Origin: Sediminibacillus terrae
Lineage (GTDB): Bacteria > Bacillota > Bacilli > Bacillales > Amphibacillaceae
Assembly (NCBI RefSeq): GCF_009602435.1
Contig: NZ_VZDQ01000023.1
Span: forward strand, 372,001-436,000
DNA: 64,000 nt
Direction of reading: 5' to 3'
In this document: positions 16,396 to 24,202 of the stretch, in pieces
How the letters are laid out: each line of letters starts with the position of its first letter
Numbering within the stretch: the first letter of the stretch is position 1
Notes under the pieces: model-generated
The model's database searches: none
Seen by the model: the letters and a program-made list of their open reading frames with translations, nothing else
Told to the model about the DNA's origin: nothing
Made by a program: the position numbers and the translations under genes

Positions 16396-17585
16396 CTCAA
16401 AATAATGTAGCTTTCATACCAGTACGTGGAGGAAGTAAATCTATACCTTTAAAGAACATTAAATTGATGAATAACTATCCACTAATTTACTGGACAATGT
16501 CTGCGGCCGTAAAAAGCAAATATATTGATCAAGTATATATAAGTACAGATAGTGAAATAATCGCAAACAAAGTGGATGAACTTAAAAACTTGTTTGATGA
16601 TAAAGCTGCAGCCAAAATCGTTTGTATAACAAGAAGTGCTGAAACAGCGACGGACGAGGCAAGTACTGAATCTGCATTGATGGAATTTGCAGAAAAATAT
16701 ACTTTCAAGCATGTTTTTTTGATCCAGGCTACTAGTCCATTGCTCACATTTAGAGATTTGGACTGCGGCTACGAAAAATTCTTAAAAGGAAAATATGACA
16801 GTCTTTTATCAGTAGTTAGGCAGAAAAGATTTATTTGGGAAGAAAGGGATGGCAGTGTAATCCCTGTTAATTATCAACCTGAAGGTAGGCCAAGAAGGCA
16901 AGAATTCAGTGGGTATTTAGTAGAAAATGGTGCTTTTTACGTAACAAGTAAACCGGCGCTCCTTGAATCTGGGGTCAGAATTTCAGGTAATATAGGCCAC
17001 TATGAAATGAGTGAAGATAGTTACTTTGAAATAGATGAGCCTCAAGATTGGAATATTGTAGAACAACTACTAAAACGCTCCGGCAAAAATGAACTTGAAG
17101 AAAAAGTGAAGAATATAAAATTGGTGGCAATGGATTCGGACGGTGTACTGACGGATGCAGGAATGTACTATACCGAACAGGGTGATGAAATTAAGAAATT
17201 CAATACGAAAGATGGTATGGGAGTTTCTTTGCTACATGCCAAAGGTATAAAGACAGCTATAATTACTGGAGAGAACTCCAAAGCTGTAAAACGACGTGGA
17301 GAAAAATTAGGAATTGAGCAAGTTTACTTGGGTGTTAAGAATAAAGTCAAAGTTATTGATGAATTAGCCGCCTTTTATAACTTAACCTATCAGGAAATAG
17401 CTTATATTGGTGATGACATTAATGATTTGGAAGTATTAAGAAAAGTAGGCTTAAGTTTTTCAGTCGAAGATGCGTTGAGTTTAATTAAAAATGAAGTTGA
17501 CTATGTCACTGCTGCCAAGGGCGGACAAGGAGCTGTCAGGGAGGTAACAGAATTTTTCCTTTCTGTTTTAGATAATAAAAAATAA
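16392..17585 (+). CDS. Fused CMP-nonulosonate synthetase and KdsC-like HAD phosphatase
   Basis: Two-domain enzyme of 397 residues. Residues 1-225 are a NeuA-type cytidylyltransferase (FIPVRGGSKSIPLKNIK, LIQATSPL, SYFEIDEPQDW). Residues 240-397 are a KdsC-type HAD phosphatase with the nucleophile motif MDSDGVLTDAG (Asp 248/250), KKFNTKDGMG, TGENSKAV and the metal-binding YIGDDINDLEVL. The phosphatase implies that the upstream synthase makes a phosphorylated product that is dephosphorylated and then activated with CTP. It overlaps the synthase gene by four bases and is followed by a terminator. A transporter or Maf substrate identity is not shown. Confidence 0.9.
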   Translation: MTQNNVAFIPVRGGSKSIPLKNIKLMNNYPLIYWTMSAAVKSKYIDQVYISTDSEIIANKVDELKNLFDDKAAAKIVCITRSAETATDEASTESALMEFAEKYTFKHVFLIQATSPLLTFRDLDCGYEKFLKGKYDSLLSVVRQKRFIWEERDGSVIPVNYQPEGRPRRQEFSGYLVENGAFYVTSKPALLESGVRISGNIGHYEMSEDSYFEIDEPQDWNIVEQLLKRSGKNELEEKVKNIKLVAMDSDGVLTDAGMYYTEQGDEIKKFNTKDGMGVSLLHAKGIKTAIITGENSKAVKRRGEKLGIEQVYLGVKNKVKVIDELAAFYNLTYQEIAYIGDDINDLEVLRKVGLSFSVEDALSLIKNEVDYVTAAKGGQGAVREVTEFFLSVLDNKK

Positions 17586-17627
17586 TAAATTGAGATATCT
17601 TATTATAGCTAAATGTGAAGGTATAGG

Positions 17628-17659
17628 TCCATCAAAACGAAGAGTTTTGATGGATTTTT
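17628..17659 (+). terminator. Terminator of the flagellin glycosylation cassette
   Basis: TCCATCAAAAC and GTTTTGATGGA form an 11-base stem with a five-base loop, followed by TTTTTG. Confidence 0.9.
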
Positions 17660-17698
17660 GGCAGAGTTTAAATATACAAAAACAGGGCGGTGATCAAA

Positions 17699-18286
17699 GT
17701 GACGACAGAAGATCTAATGAGCGGTTTGTTTCAAAATATACACCAAACCCAGGAATCACTAACACAACAACAGGTTTTACCTAATTTTCAAGGCGGTTAT
17801 GACATACGTGAATCTGATGGCAGTGTGGCTGTTTCCATCAATCCTAGTGTAGATGGTTCATCAACCATCATTGGAGATTCAGGAATGGCAGAAGGACATA
17901 TTCGTGAAGGAGTTGGCGGTGAAACGATTTATGACTTTGGAGCCGGGGAAACGGTGACTGCACGAGAAACGATTACCGGTGGAGAAGTATTTCAAAATGA
18001 TTTTGGGCAAACAATCGGATACAGTGAACCTTCTTTCATGGGGGAAATGGATTATGAATTTAACAATGGTGCATCTTTTACCGTCACGGATAATCCAATT
18101 GGAGAAGGGCTAACCATTGATTCCCATGTAAGTCCGTCACTTCCCGAATTTGAAAGCTTTGCTGATCCAGGGATATCTAGCTTTGAAGGCTTTCATGAAA
18201 TCGGAACGGTAATGGATACGCTCGACTTTGGTGCAACAGCTGTTGAGGGCACCGGTATTTTCGATATGATTTCGGAGTTGCTGTAA
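17699..18286 (+). CDS. Unknown acidic Gly/Glu-rich protein
   Basis: Unrecognised protein of 195 residues. A GTG at 17699 is preceded by GGGCGGTGATC, an unusually long match to the 16S rRNA 3-prime end, and is preferred over the GTG at 17690. The sequence has no Cys or Trp and few basic residues. It is rich in short beta-type units around Gly-Glu-Thr (GGETIYDFGAGETVTARETI, then GGEVFQNDFGQTIGYSE), ending in a hydrophobic tail (GTGIFDMISELL). No signal peptide is visible. Three bases separate it from the next gene, so the two are likely co-expressed. Confidence 0.7.
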   Translation: MTTEDLMSGLFQNIHQTQESLTQQQVLPNFQGGYDIRESDGSVAVSINPSVDGSSTIIGDSGMAEGHIREGVGGETIYDFGAGETVTARETITGGEVFQNDFGQTIGYSEPSFMGEMDYEFNNGASFTVTDNPIGEGLTIDSHVSPSLPEFESFADPGISSFEGFHEIGTVMDTLDFGATAVEGTGIFDMISELL

Positions 18287-18288
18287 AG

Positions 18289-19701
18289 ATGGGGGCGGAA
18301 GCGGAACAATTATTCGACCAGCCTTTCTTTCAAATAAAGACGGCTCGGCAACGAATGAACGAACATTTAAACAAAGATGTGGTAGATGAAATTAATGCAT
18401 TTGTCGATAGTGAAACCAATGACATGCTTGATCTAGTCTATAAAAAAATAACTCCACGGTATAAACAGTTGAATCGTGAAGTCTACCAGCACCTAGAAAA
18501 GGTAGAGTCGAAACAGGACTATGAGCAATGCATCCAACGCTTTTTTGAGTTGACGGACGTTCGGCAAGTAAGTCATGACATCGAGCAGGCGTTGAAGTTT
18601 CCTAAATTAAAAAAACGCTACTATCATGCTTTACAAAATTTCTCCAAACAGGAAAATGGAAATCTTATTAAGGCTTATAAATTTGACTCCGACGTTTTCG
18701 ATTATTTAACCCAGGGGCTTTACATAGAATTGGAAGAAGTGAAAGAGAGCCTTGGAGAGTATGCTCAACGAGTGAAGGAATATATTGAGCTCTTAGCATC
18801 TATCCGACATGCTGCCGGTGGGAAAACGTTCTTTAAAATAGTCGCTTCATTTGCAGGTGGAGCGTTGGGAGGTCCATTTGGATCTTTAGCGGCACGCGGT
18901 TTATTGAGTGCTTTTAATAATGATGATGAAAGAATACAGTCTTCCATGGTAGCAGTGGAAGAAGCTTGGGATTATTATACGAAAACGCTGGAGCGTTACC
19001 TGGACAACCTGAAGATGCACTATCAACATATTCTCCTTTCACTTTATGGGGGGCTGTTTATCAGTGTACAACAGGAACTTGCCAAAAGGTGGCTGACAAT
19101 TCAGGAGTTGAACCTGCTGCATGATACATACACCCTGGCAGTCCACCCTGATAAACAACCAGATGTCCAAAAGTGGACACTAAAAAACGTCCGGACTGTT
19201 GCTTCCCATATTAAAAAAAAAGAGTTAAATCGAGCTAAAGCAATCGCAAATGAGTTTTACCATTATATTAATCAACAGCCTGCTCTTTCACGTCAAGCGA
19301 TCAATGGGAGTAAAGATGTGCTTTACTATGCCCAGCTTGTAAATGGGAGCACGTTGCTGAGTCAAGCAAATAGGTTAGAGGATAAACATGCCTATATTCA
19401 ATTCTCGGAAGAATTATTCCAACAGTCCCCTTTCCTGGTGGACGATGAGGATTTACTGAAAATGAATTTATCCCTTCAGCTTGATTTGTTGCTAGATTAT
19501 GTGATGGCATGTGTGAAGGTTGATAAACAGCTTGATTTTGAATCCTTGTTAACCTATTTTGAGCGGACAATTGAGACATTGGGGAATCGACATGGGGAAG
19601 AAGCATGGATATTTGAGCAAGACTCAGACTTACTGAATTTGACGATCATTATTAGTGATTTTGCCAAGGACTTTGGTATCAAGCATCATAAATTTCAATA
19701 A
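18289..19701 (+). CDS. Unknown 470-residue helical protein with Gly-rich hydrophobic segment
   Basis: Unrecognised, mostly helical protein. Residues 1-175 are charged and coiled-coil-like. Residues about 183-207 form a Gly/Ala-rich hydrophobic stretch (FFKIVASFAGGALGGPFGSL) that could insert in or lie on a membrane. The C-terminal 200 residues look like helical repeats. There is no signal peptide or catalytic motif. The ATG lies two bases after the previous stop. The frame ends at TAA 19699-19701, while an SH3b domain is encoded just after it in the +1 frame, so the full protein in relatives may be longer. Confidence 0.72.
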   Translation: MGAEAEQLFDQPFFQIKTARQRMNEHLNKDVVDEINAFVDSETNDMLDLVYKKITPRYKQLNREVYQHLEKVESKQDYEQCIQRFFELTDVRQVSHDIEQALKFPKLKKRYYHALQNFSKQENGNLIKAYKFDSDVFDYLTQGLYIELEEVKESLGEYAQRVKEYIELLASIRHAAGGKTFFKIVASFAGGALGGPFGSLAARGLLSAFNNDDERIQSSMVAVEEAWDYYTKTLERYLDNLKMHYQHILLSLYGGLFISVQQELAKRWLTIQELNLLHDTYTLAVHPDKQPDVQKWTLKNVRTVASHIKKKELNRAKAIANEFYHYINQQPALSRQAINGSKDVLYYAQLVNGSTLLSQANRLEDKHAYIQFSEELFQQSPFLVDDEDLLKMNLSLQLDLLLDYVMACVKVDKQLDFESLLTYFERTIETLGNRHGEEAWIFEQDSDLLNLTIIISDFAKDFGIKHHKFQ

Positions 19702-19942
19702 GGAAATAGAGCAGCCAACGGGCAAAAGGGAGACGACAGTTTTACAAATTACTACAGATGGTGCGAATATTCGTGCCAGTGCCAGTCTGGATTCCGATAT
19801 CGTCGCCGTTGCTACTCCCGATACGGACCTAACGTATGAAGGTGTTTCTAATATGGATGAATCGCAAATCGAATGGTACCAAGTGAAAACACTAGATGGA
19901 ACAACGGGCTGGATCAGCAGTAAGATTGTGCAGGAAAAATAA
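19655..19942 (+). CDS. Bacterial SH3 domain protein, possibly the displaced C-terminus of the preceding gene
   Basis: The 95-residue frame contains one complete SH3b domain (about residues 28-93: ITTDGANIRASASLDSDIVA ... EWYQVKTLDGTTGWISSKIV), a fold that often binds cell-wall peptides. No signal peptide precedes it and no start codon has a ribosome site; the frame overlaps the upstream gene by 47 bases in the +1 frame. It is either a poorly started small gene or the C-terminal domain of the 470-residue protein separated by a frameshift. Confidence 0.55.
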   Translation: MILPRTLVSSIINFNKEIEQPTGKRETTVLQITTDGANIRASASLDSDIVAVATPDTDLTYEGVSNMDESQIEWYQVKTLDGTTGWISSKIVQEK

Positions 19943-19951
19943 ACAAAGGAA

Positions 19952-19984
19952 AACCCGGTATTTCTTGTAAAAAATACCGGGTTC
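19952..19984 (+). terminator. Terminator of the unknown three-gene block
   Basis: AACCCGGTATTT pairs with AAATACCGGGTT, 10 bases after the SH3 frame ends. Confidence 0.8.
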
Positions 19985-20071
19985 AAATTTATAAGAAGAA
20001 AGTCTCACAACCTTCTTATTTCCTCTAGTCATTCGACAGCTTTTTTGATACTCTTTAAAGTGGGGTAACGG

Positions 20072-20085
20072 TGTAAGCGCTTGTG
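20072..20085 (+). promoter_or_regulatory. cre-like site upstream of yutJ
   Basis: TGTAAGCGCTTGTG matches the CcpA operator consensus (TGWAARCGYTTWCW) in 11 of 14 positions. It lies 55 bases before the yutJ start, consistent with catabolite control of this dehydrogenase. Not tested. Confidence 0.4.
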
Positions 20086-20139
20086 TCCGTTAACAGCGCA
20101 TACATAGCCAGTCAACTAGAACAGATAAGGGGTTAAGGT

Positions 20140-21201
20140 ATGAGGAGATTAGTGATACTGGGCGGCGGCTACGGAGGGGTTAAAATTCTGAATAAACTTT
20201 TGGATGGTGGATTACCTGGAGATGTCCATATTACGTTGATCGACAGGAATCCTTACCATTCGTTGAAAACAGAATTTTATGCAATAGCTGCCGGGACAAA
20301 AGCAGACAGGGAAGTAAGAATGGAGTTTCCGAAGCACGGGCAGGTTGATTATGTGTATGGAGAGATTGAAAAAATCGACGTGGACGATAAGCAGATTCTT
20401 GTCCAAGGGTTGACGGATGCTGTCCCATACCATTACTTGGTGATCGGGTTGGGCTGTGAAGACAATTACCACGGCATTGAAGGAGCAGCGGAGTTTACCG
20501 AGAGCGTGCAAACCATTTCACGGGCCAGACATGGAAGTGTCGCAGTCGGCGACTTAAAAGCATATGGTAAGGTTGCCATCGTGGGTGCCGGTTTAAGCGG
20601 TATTGAGGTAGCATCCGAAATCAGGGAAAGCCGGCCGGACTTGAACGTAAGGTTGCTCGATCGTGGGGAAACGGTGTTGAGTGCGTTCAACTCGAAAATT
20701 CAAAATTACGTGGAAGAATGGTTTGCCAAAAATGACGTCGAAGTCATTCACAAGGCAAATGTCGAATATGTCGAAAAAGACGGTGTATGCAACAATGGGG
20801 TTTGCTTTGTGAATGATGTTACAATTTGGACTGCAGGTGTACAGCCAAATTATTTGGTCCGGGAGCTTCCATTCTCGAAGGACCGACAGAATAAGATAGT
20901 GCTAAATGATTATTATCAGGTTCCTTCTCATCCGACGGTATATGTTGTGGGGGACTGTGCTTCTTCTGTGCATTCGCCCAGTGCACAGCTGGCTGGACAA
21001 CAGGGGGAACAAATAGCGGATGTACTGCTTGCATTGTTAAACGACAATGCGCCGGAACAGCCGAAAGAAATCAAGTTAAAAGGAGCTTTAGGCTCATTGG
21101 GCAAATCGGACGGTTTTGGAAATATGCTGCAGCAGCCGGTGACAGGATTGTTGCCTCGCCTGGCCAAATCGGGTGTGCTGTGGCTGAACAAACGACACTA
21201 G
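20140..21201 (+). CDS. yutJ: NDH-2-like FAD/NAD(P) oxidoreductase YutJ
   Basis: Pyridine nucleotide-disulfide fold flavoprotein related to type 2 NADH dehydrogenases. The 353-residue product has an FAD-binding dinucleotide motif at the very N-terminus (LVILGGGYGGVKIL), a second NAD-binding motif at about 147 (VAIVGAGLSGIEVASE) and the C-terminal FAD contact TVYVVGDCASS. Length and motifs agree closely with B. subtilis YutJ. It splits the flagellar region here, whereas B. subtilis keeps yutJ elsewhere. The quinone or other acceptor is unknown. Confidence 0.88.
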   Translation: MRRLVILGGGYGGVKILNKLLDGGLPGDVHITLIDRNPYHSLKTEFYAIAAGTKADREVRMEFPKHGQVDYVYGEIEKIDVDDKQILVQGLTDAVPYHYLVIGLGCEDNYHGIEGAAEFTESVQTISRARHGSVAVGDLKAYGKVAIVGAGLSGIEVASEIRESRPDLNVRLLDRGETVLSAFNSKIQNYVEEWFAKNDVEVIHKANVEYVEKDGVCNNGVCFVNDVTIWTAGVQPNYLVRELPFSKDRQNKIVLNDYYQVPSHPTVYVVGDCASSVHSPSAQLAGQQGEQIADVLLALLNDNAPEQPKEIKLKGALGSLGKSDGFGNMLQQPVTGLLPRLAKSGVLWLNKRH

Positions 21202-21216
21202 CATTCAGTATTGGTG

Positions 21217-21247
21217 AACGGATAGGAGATGTCCTATCCGTTTTATT
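21217..21247 (+). terminator. Terminator of yutJ
   Basis: AACGGATAGGA pairs with TCCTATCCGTT followed by TTATT, 15 bases after the stop. Confidence 0.85.
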
Positions 21248-21286
21248 ATATATTTTTCGGATGAACCTTTACTTTTTAAATGTCTT

Positions 21287-21294
21287 GCCGATAT
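21287..21294 (+). promoter_or_regulatory. SigD-type -10 before flaG
   Basis: GCCGATAT is a perfect SigD -10. The expected TAAA at 15-base spacing reads TTTA (21268-21271), so the promoter is weaker than that of flgM. It serves the flaG-fliD-fliS-fliT operon, which is SigD-dependent in B. subtilis. Confidence 0.6.
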
Positions 21295-21330
21295 AAAAAG
21301 AAACTACATAGAATAGGAGTGGCTTTTGTC

Positions 21331-21708
21331 ATGAACGTTGGGAAGATTTTATCTGGATCCCAACTCCTGCAAAAGACTGAACAACTTGAGTTTTCTACAA
21401 CTGCAAGAGAAAGGTCCATTAATGAACCTGTTAGTGAACAAACTGATTTTGAAGTAATTAATGGTGCGTATAAAGAAGAAAATGAAAAAAATCAAGTCCA
21501 AAACACTATCGACGCACTGAATGAATTTTTAGAGCCGACTCATACTGGTCTCAAGTTTGAATTGCATGACAAGCTTGAAAAGTATTATGTAACAGTGATA
21601 GACACGGATACAAAGGAAGTAATCAAGGAAATACCACCGAAAAAGCTTCTTGATGTCTATGCAGCAATGGCTGAATTCATGGGATTTATTGTCGATGAAA
21701 AGATTTAA
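21331..21708 (+). CDS. flaG: FlaG-like flagellar protein (YvyC)
   Basis: The 125-residue product has the FlaG C-terminal domain (FLEPTHTGLKFELHDKLEKY ... VIDTDTKEVIKEIPPKKLLD ... AAMAEFMGFIVDEKI). FlaG influences filament length in several bacteria and is usually encoded next to fliD. The ATG at 21331 follows ATAGGAG; the frame is open upstream to 21280 but would overlap the promoter. It is first in a four-gene filament-cap operon. Confidence 0.9.
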   Translation: MNVGKILSGSQLLQKTEQLEFSTTARERSINEPVSEQTDFEVINGAYKEENEKNQVQNTIDALNEFLEPTHTGLKFELHDKLEKYYVTVIDTDTKEVIKEIPPKKLLDVYAAMAEFMGFIVDEKI

Positions 21709-21722
21709 AGGCTGGTGAAAAA

Positions 21723-23234
21723 ATGGTAAACAATGTAAATAGTATGCGAATTGGCGGTTTGGCTTCCGGGATGGACATCGATCAACTAGTCAATGATTTA
21801 ATGGAAGCTGAGCGTATCCCGCTGCAAAAGATGGAGCAAGACAAAACGTGGACAACTTGGCAGCGCGATGCTTACAGGGATGTAAACAAAAGTTTATCTG
21901 AATTAGATGATCTGGTTCAGAAAATGAAATATCAAAAAGTCTATAGTACCAGACAGGCTTCCTCGTCACAAGAAAATGCAGTATCAGCCACGGCAGCTGC
22001 CTCAGCTTCAAATGGAACCTATAACATTGAAGTGACTCAGTTGGCAGAGGCTGCAGTGAATGTCAGTACCCAAGGGATTTCTGGAGGAACTGAAAAGATA
22101 AATCCGTTCGGCAAACTATCTGAGCAGAATTTTACCGGCGGTGTTACAGTACCTAGTACGATGAAATTCACCACATATGAAAATGGAGAAGGAACAGAAT
22201 ACGAAATTGACATTACAGAAAACGATACATTAAATAGTGTGTTGACGAAGATTACAAACCAAGATAACGGAGTACGTGCTTTTTATGACGTACAAGCGGA
22301 TAAAGTCGTAATGGAGCGAACAGAAGCAGGTGTACATAATGAAGGAGGCCCGGAAATCGATTTCAGCGCAGACACCTCCGGGTTTTTTACAGGCACCTTG
22401 CAGCTTGGTCAGGAGAAGGCTGCGCAAGATGCAGAATTCATATACAATGGCGCTATTACGTTGAAGTCCAAAACAAACTCAACGACTCTAAACGGCGTGA
22501 CATTTAACTTCAATGACATAACAAATGGTTCCGCCAATATAACCGTCAGTAATGACGTGGATGCTTCTGTAGAAAAAATCATGGAATTTGTCGATAAGTA
22601 CAATGAAGTGATTGAAAAGGTGAACGGAAGTTTGAGCGAAGAAAGATATCGTGATTATAAACCATTAACAGATGCCCAAAAAGAAGAAATGTCAGACAAG
22701 GAAATTGAGTTATGGGAAGAGAAAGCGAAAAGCGGATTGTTAAAAGGTGACTCGATACTTTCCTCGGGGATTTTCAGTATGCGGCAGGACTGGTATTCGG
22801 AAATCAACAATGAAAGTGAGTTCTCTCATTTATCTGAAATAGGGATTGAAACTTCTCCGAATTACTTAGACGGGGGAAAATTGATCGTAACCGAGAAGAA
22901 ATTGCGTGAAGCACTTCAAAAAGATCCTGATTCAGTATACAAGCTCTTCTCAAACGATGTGGAAGGTGAGGGACGGGGGATTGTCAACCGTCTTGATGAT
23001 TCCATCAATTCTACAGTAAATAGAATAGAAGAAAGAGCTGGTAAAGGATATCAAACACTTGAACAATATACGATGGGGAAACGCCTTAAGGATATGGATA
23101 GCAGGATCGATCAATTTCAAGATCGATTGACCCAAATCGAAGACCGATACTGGAGCCAATTTACTGCGATGGAGAAAGCAATTCAAAGAATGAATGAACA
23201 ATCTTCTTATTTGATGCAACAATTTAATGGATAA
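21723..23234 (+). CDS. fliD: Flagellar filament cap protein FliD
   Basis: Forms the cap at the filament tip and folds incoming flagellin. The 503-residue protein starts with the conserved MRIGGLASGMDIDQLVNDLM (FliD N domain). It has a variable middle and ends in the coiled-coil C domain (RIDQFQDRLTQIEDRYWSQF, MNEQSSYLMQQF). It begins 14 bases after flaG and 26 bases ahead of fliS. Confidence 0.96.
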   Translation: MVNNVNSMRIGGLASGMDIDQLVNDLMEAERIPLQKMEQDKTWTTWQRDAYRDVNKSLSELDDLVQKMKYQKVYSTRQASSSQENAVSATAAASASNGTYNIEVTQLAEAAVNVSTQGISGGTEKINPFGKLSEQNFTGGVTVPSTMKFTTYENGEGTEYEIDITENDTLNSVLTKITNQDNGVRAFYDVQADKVVMERTEAGVHNEGGPEIDFSADTSGFFTGTLQLGQEKAAQDAEFIYNGAITLKSKTNSTTLNGVTFNFNDITNGSANITVSNDVDASVEKIMEFVDKYNEVIEKVNGSLSEERYRDYKPLTDAQKEEMSDKEIELWEEKAKSGLLKGDSILSSGIFSMRQDWYSEINNESEFSHLSEIGIETSPNYLDGGKLIVTEKKLREALQKDPDSVYKLFSNDVEGEGRGIVNRLDDSINSTVNRIEERAGKGYQTLEQYTMGKRLKDMDSRIDQFQDRLTQIEDRYWSQFTAMEKAIQRMNEQSSYLMQQFNG

Positions 23235-23260
23235 TATGTTATGGGGAGTGTTTTACACAA

Positions 23261-23662
23261 ATGTCAATGCAACAGCAATACCAGGCGTATAAAAATAATT
23301 CCGTGACAACCGCTTCGCCAGGGGAATTGACGCTGATGCTATATAACGGATGCCTCAAGTTCACAAAACAGGCAGTCAAGGATATTGAAGCAGGAAACCA
23401 TGAACTAAAAAACATCAATATACAAAAGGCTCAAAAAATCATTCAGGAATTAATGGTCACTCTTGATCAAAAAGCCGAAATTTCCAAGGAAATCCTGCCT
23501 ATTTATGATTATATAAATCGTCGGCTTATGGAAGCGAACATAAATAACGATAAGGAAATCCTGGAAGAAGTTATGGGCTTGGTGGAAGAGTTCCGTGATA
23601 CTTGGAAGGAAGTCATCAAACTAAATAGACAAAAACAATATGGCCGGGGAGCCCAAGCATGA
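23261..23662 (+). CDS. fliS: Flagellin export chaperone FliS
   Basis: Binds the C-terminus of flagellin and prevents premature polymerisation; it also links to FliW-CsrA control by holding Hag. The 133-residue product has the family start YQAYKNNSVTTASPGELTLM LYNGCLKF and the helix DYINRRLMEANINNDKEILE. GGGGAG precedes the ATG. The stop overlaps the fliT start by four bases. Confidence 0.96.
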   Translation: MSMQQQYQAYKNNSVTTASPGELTLMLYNGCLKFTKQAVKDIEAGNHELKNINIQKAQKIIQELMVTLDQKAEISKEILPIYDYINRRLMEANINNDKEILEEVMGLVEEFRDTWKEVIKLNRQKQYGRGAQA

Positions 23663-24015
23663 AGAACCGGATCCAGCCTCTTTATGATATTACCCTGGAA
23701 CTAAGCGAGAAGTTAAAGGGAGAAATTCCTGCAGACCAGCGTGAAGAGACCATTTCAGAGATTAATAGAGTGCTCGAACACAGAGACACTTTGATAGAAG
23801 GAATTGCATCACCTTATTCCGAGGAAGAAATGGAAACAGGGCGCGCTTTACTGCCGATAAACCGGGAAGTTCATGACAGCCTGAAACAGTTACTGATGAG
23901 GTTGCGAACAGAAATGAAAACAGTCAAAAAGCAAAAAAACTCTAACCATAAATATACTAATCCTTATAAACAATTAGCGAATTATGATGGTATGTTTTTA
24001 GATCAAAAGAAGTGA
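23659..24015 (+). CDS. fliT: Flagellar protein FliT
   Basis: The 118-residue helical protein follows fliS with a four-base overlap, the place of fliT in B. subtilis. It has two long helices (LYDITLELSEKLKGEI, REVHDSLKQLLMRLRTEMKT) and a basic C-terminus. FliT proteins act as FliD chaperones; sequence conservation is low, so the call rests largely on position and size. Confidence 0.82.
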   Translation: MKNRIQPLYDITLELSEKLKGEIPADQREETISEINRVLEHRDTLIEGIASPYSEEEMETGRALLPINREVHDSLKQLLMRLRTEMKTVKKQKNSNHKYTNPYKQLANYDGMFLDQKK

Positions 24016-24042
24016 AAAAGAGGCGTTCGACGCCTTTTTTTT
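24016..24042 (+). terminator. Terminator of the fliD operon
   Basis: AGGCGT and ACGCCT flank a TCG loop, followed by a T run directly after fliT. Confidence 0.9.
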
Positions 24043-24134
24043 ATTGGATAAATCCTGTGAAGCGGGATTGGATTAGGAGTAGAGAATGTCTTTTTACTTA
24101 ATCTTTCGACACAAATTCGACAAATGATTTCTTC

Positions 24135-24170
24135 GTTTAGGCAGGAATTGGACAGGGTATTGTGGAATAA
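24135..24170 (+). promoter_or_regulatory. Overlapping SigB and SigH promoters of hpf
   Basis: GTTTAG (24135-24140), 14 bases, GGGTAT (24155-24160) fit a SigB promoter. Within the same stretch AGGAATT (24143-24149) and GAATAA (24165-24170), with correct spacing and flanking purines, fit the SigH consensus. B. subtilis yvyD is likewise known to have both stress (SigB) and stationary-phase (SigH) promoters. Confidence 0.8.
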
Positions 24171-24202
24171 TAAATACATAAGGTTAAAAAGGAGGCACTG
24201 AC

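Noticed and set aside
17590-17784. 64-codon frame spanning the terminator after the CMP-synthetase gene
   Set aside because: Runs through a terminator hairpin and overlaps the better-supported gene at 17699 in another frame.
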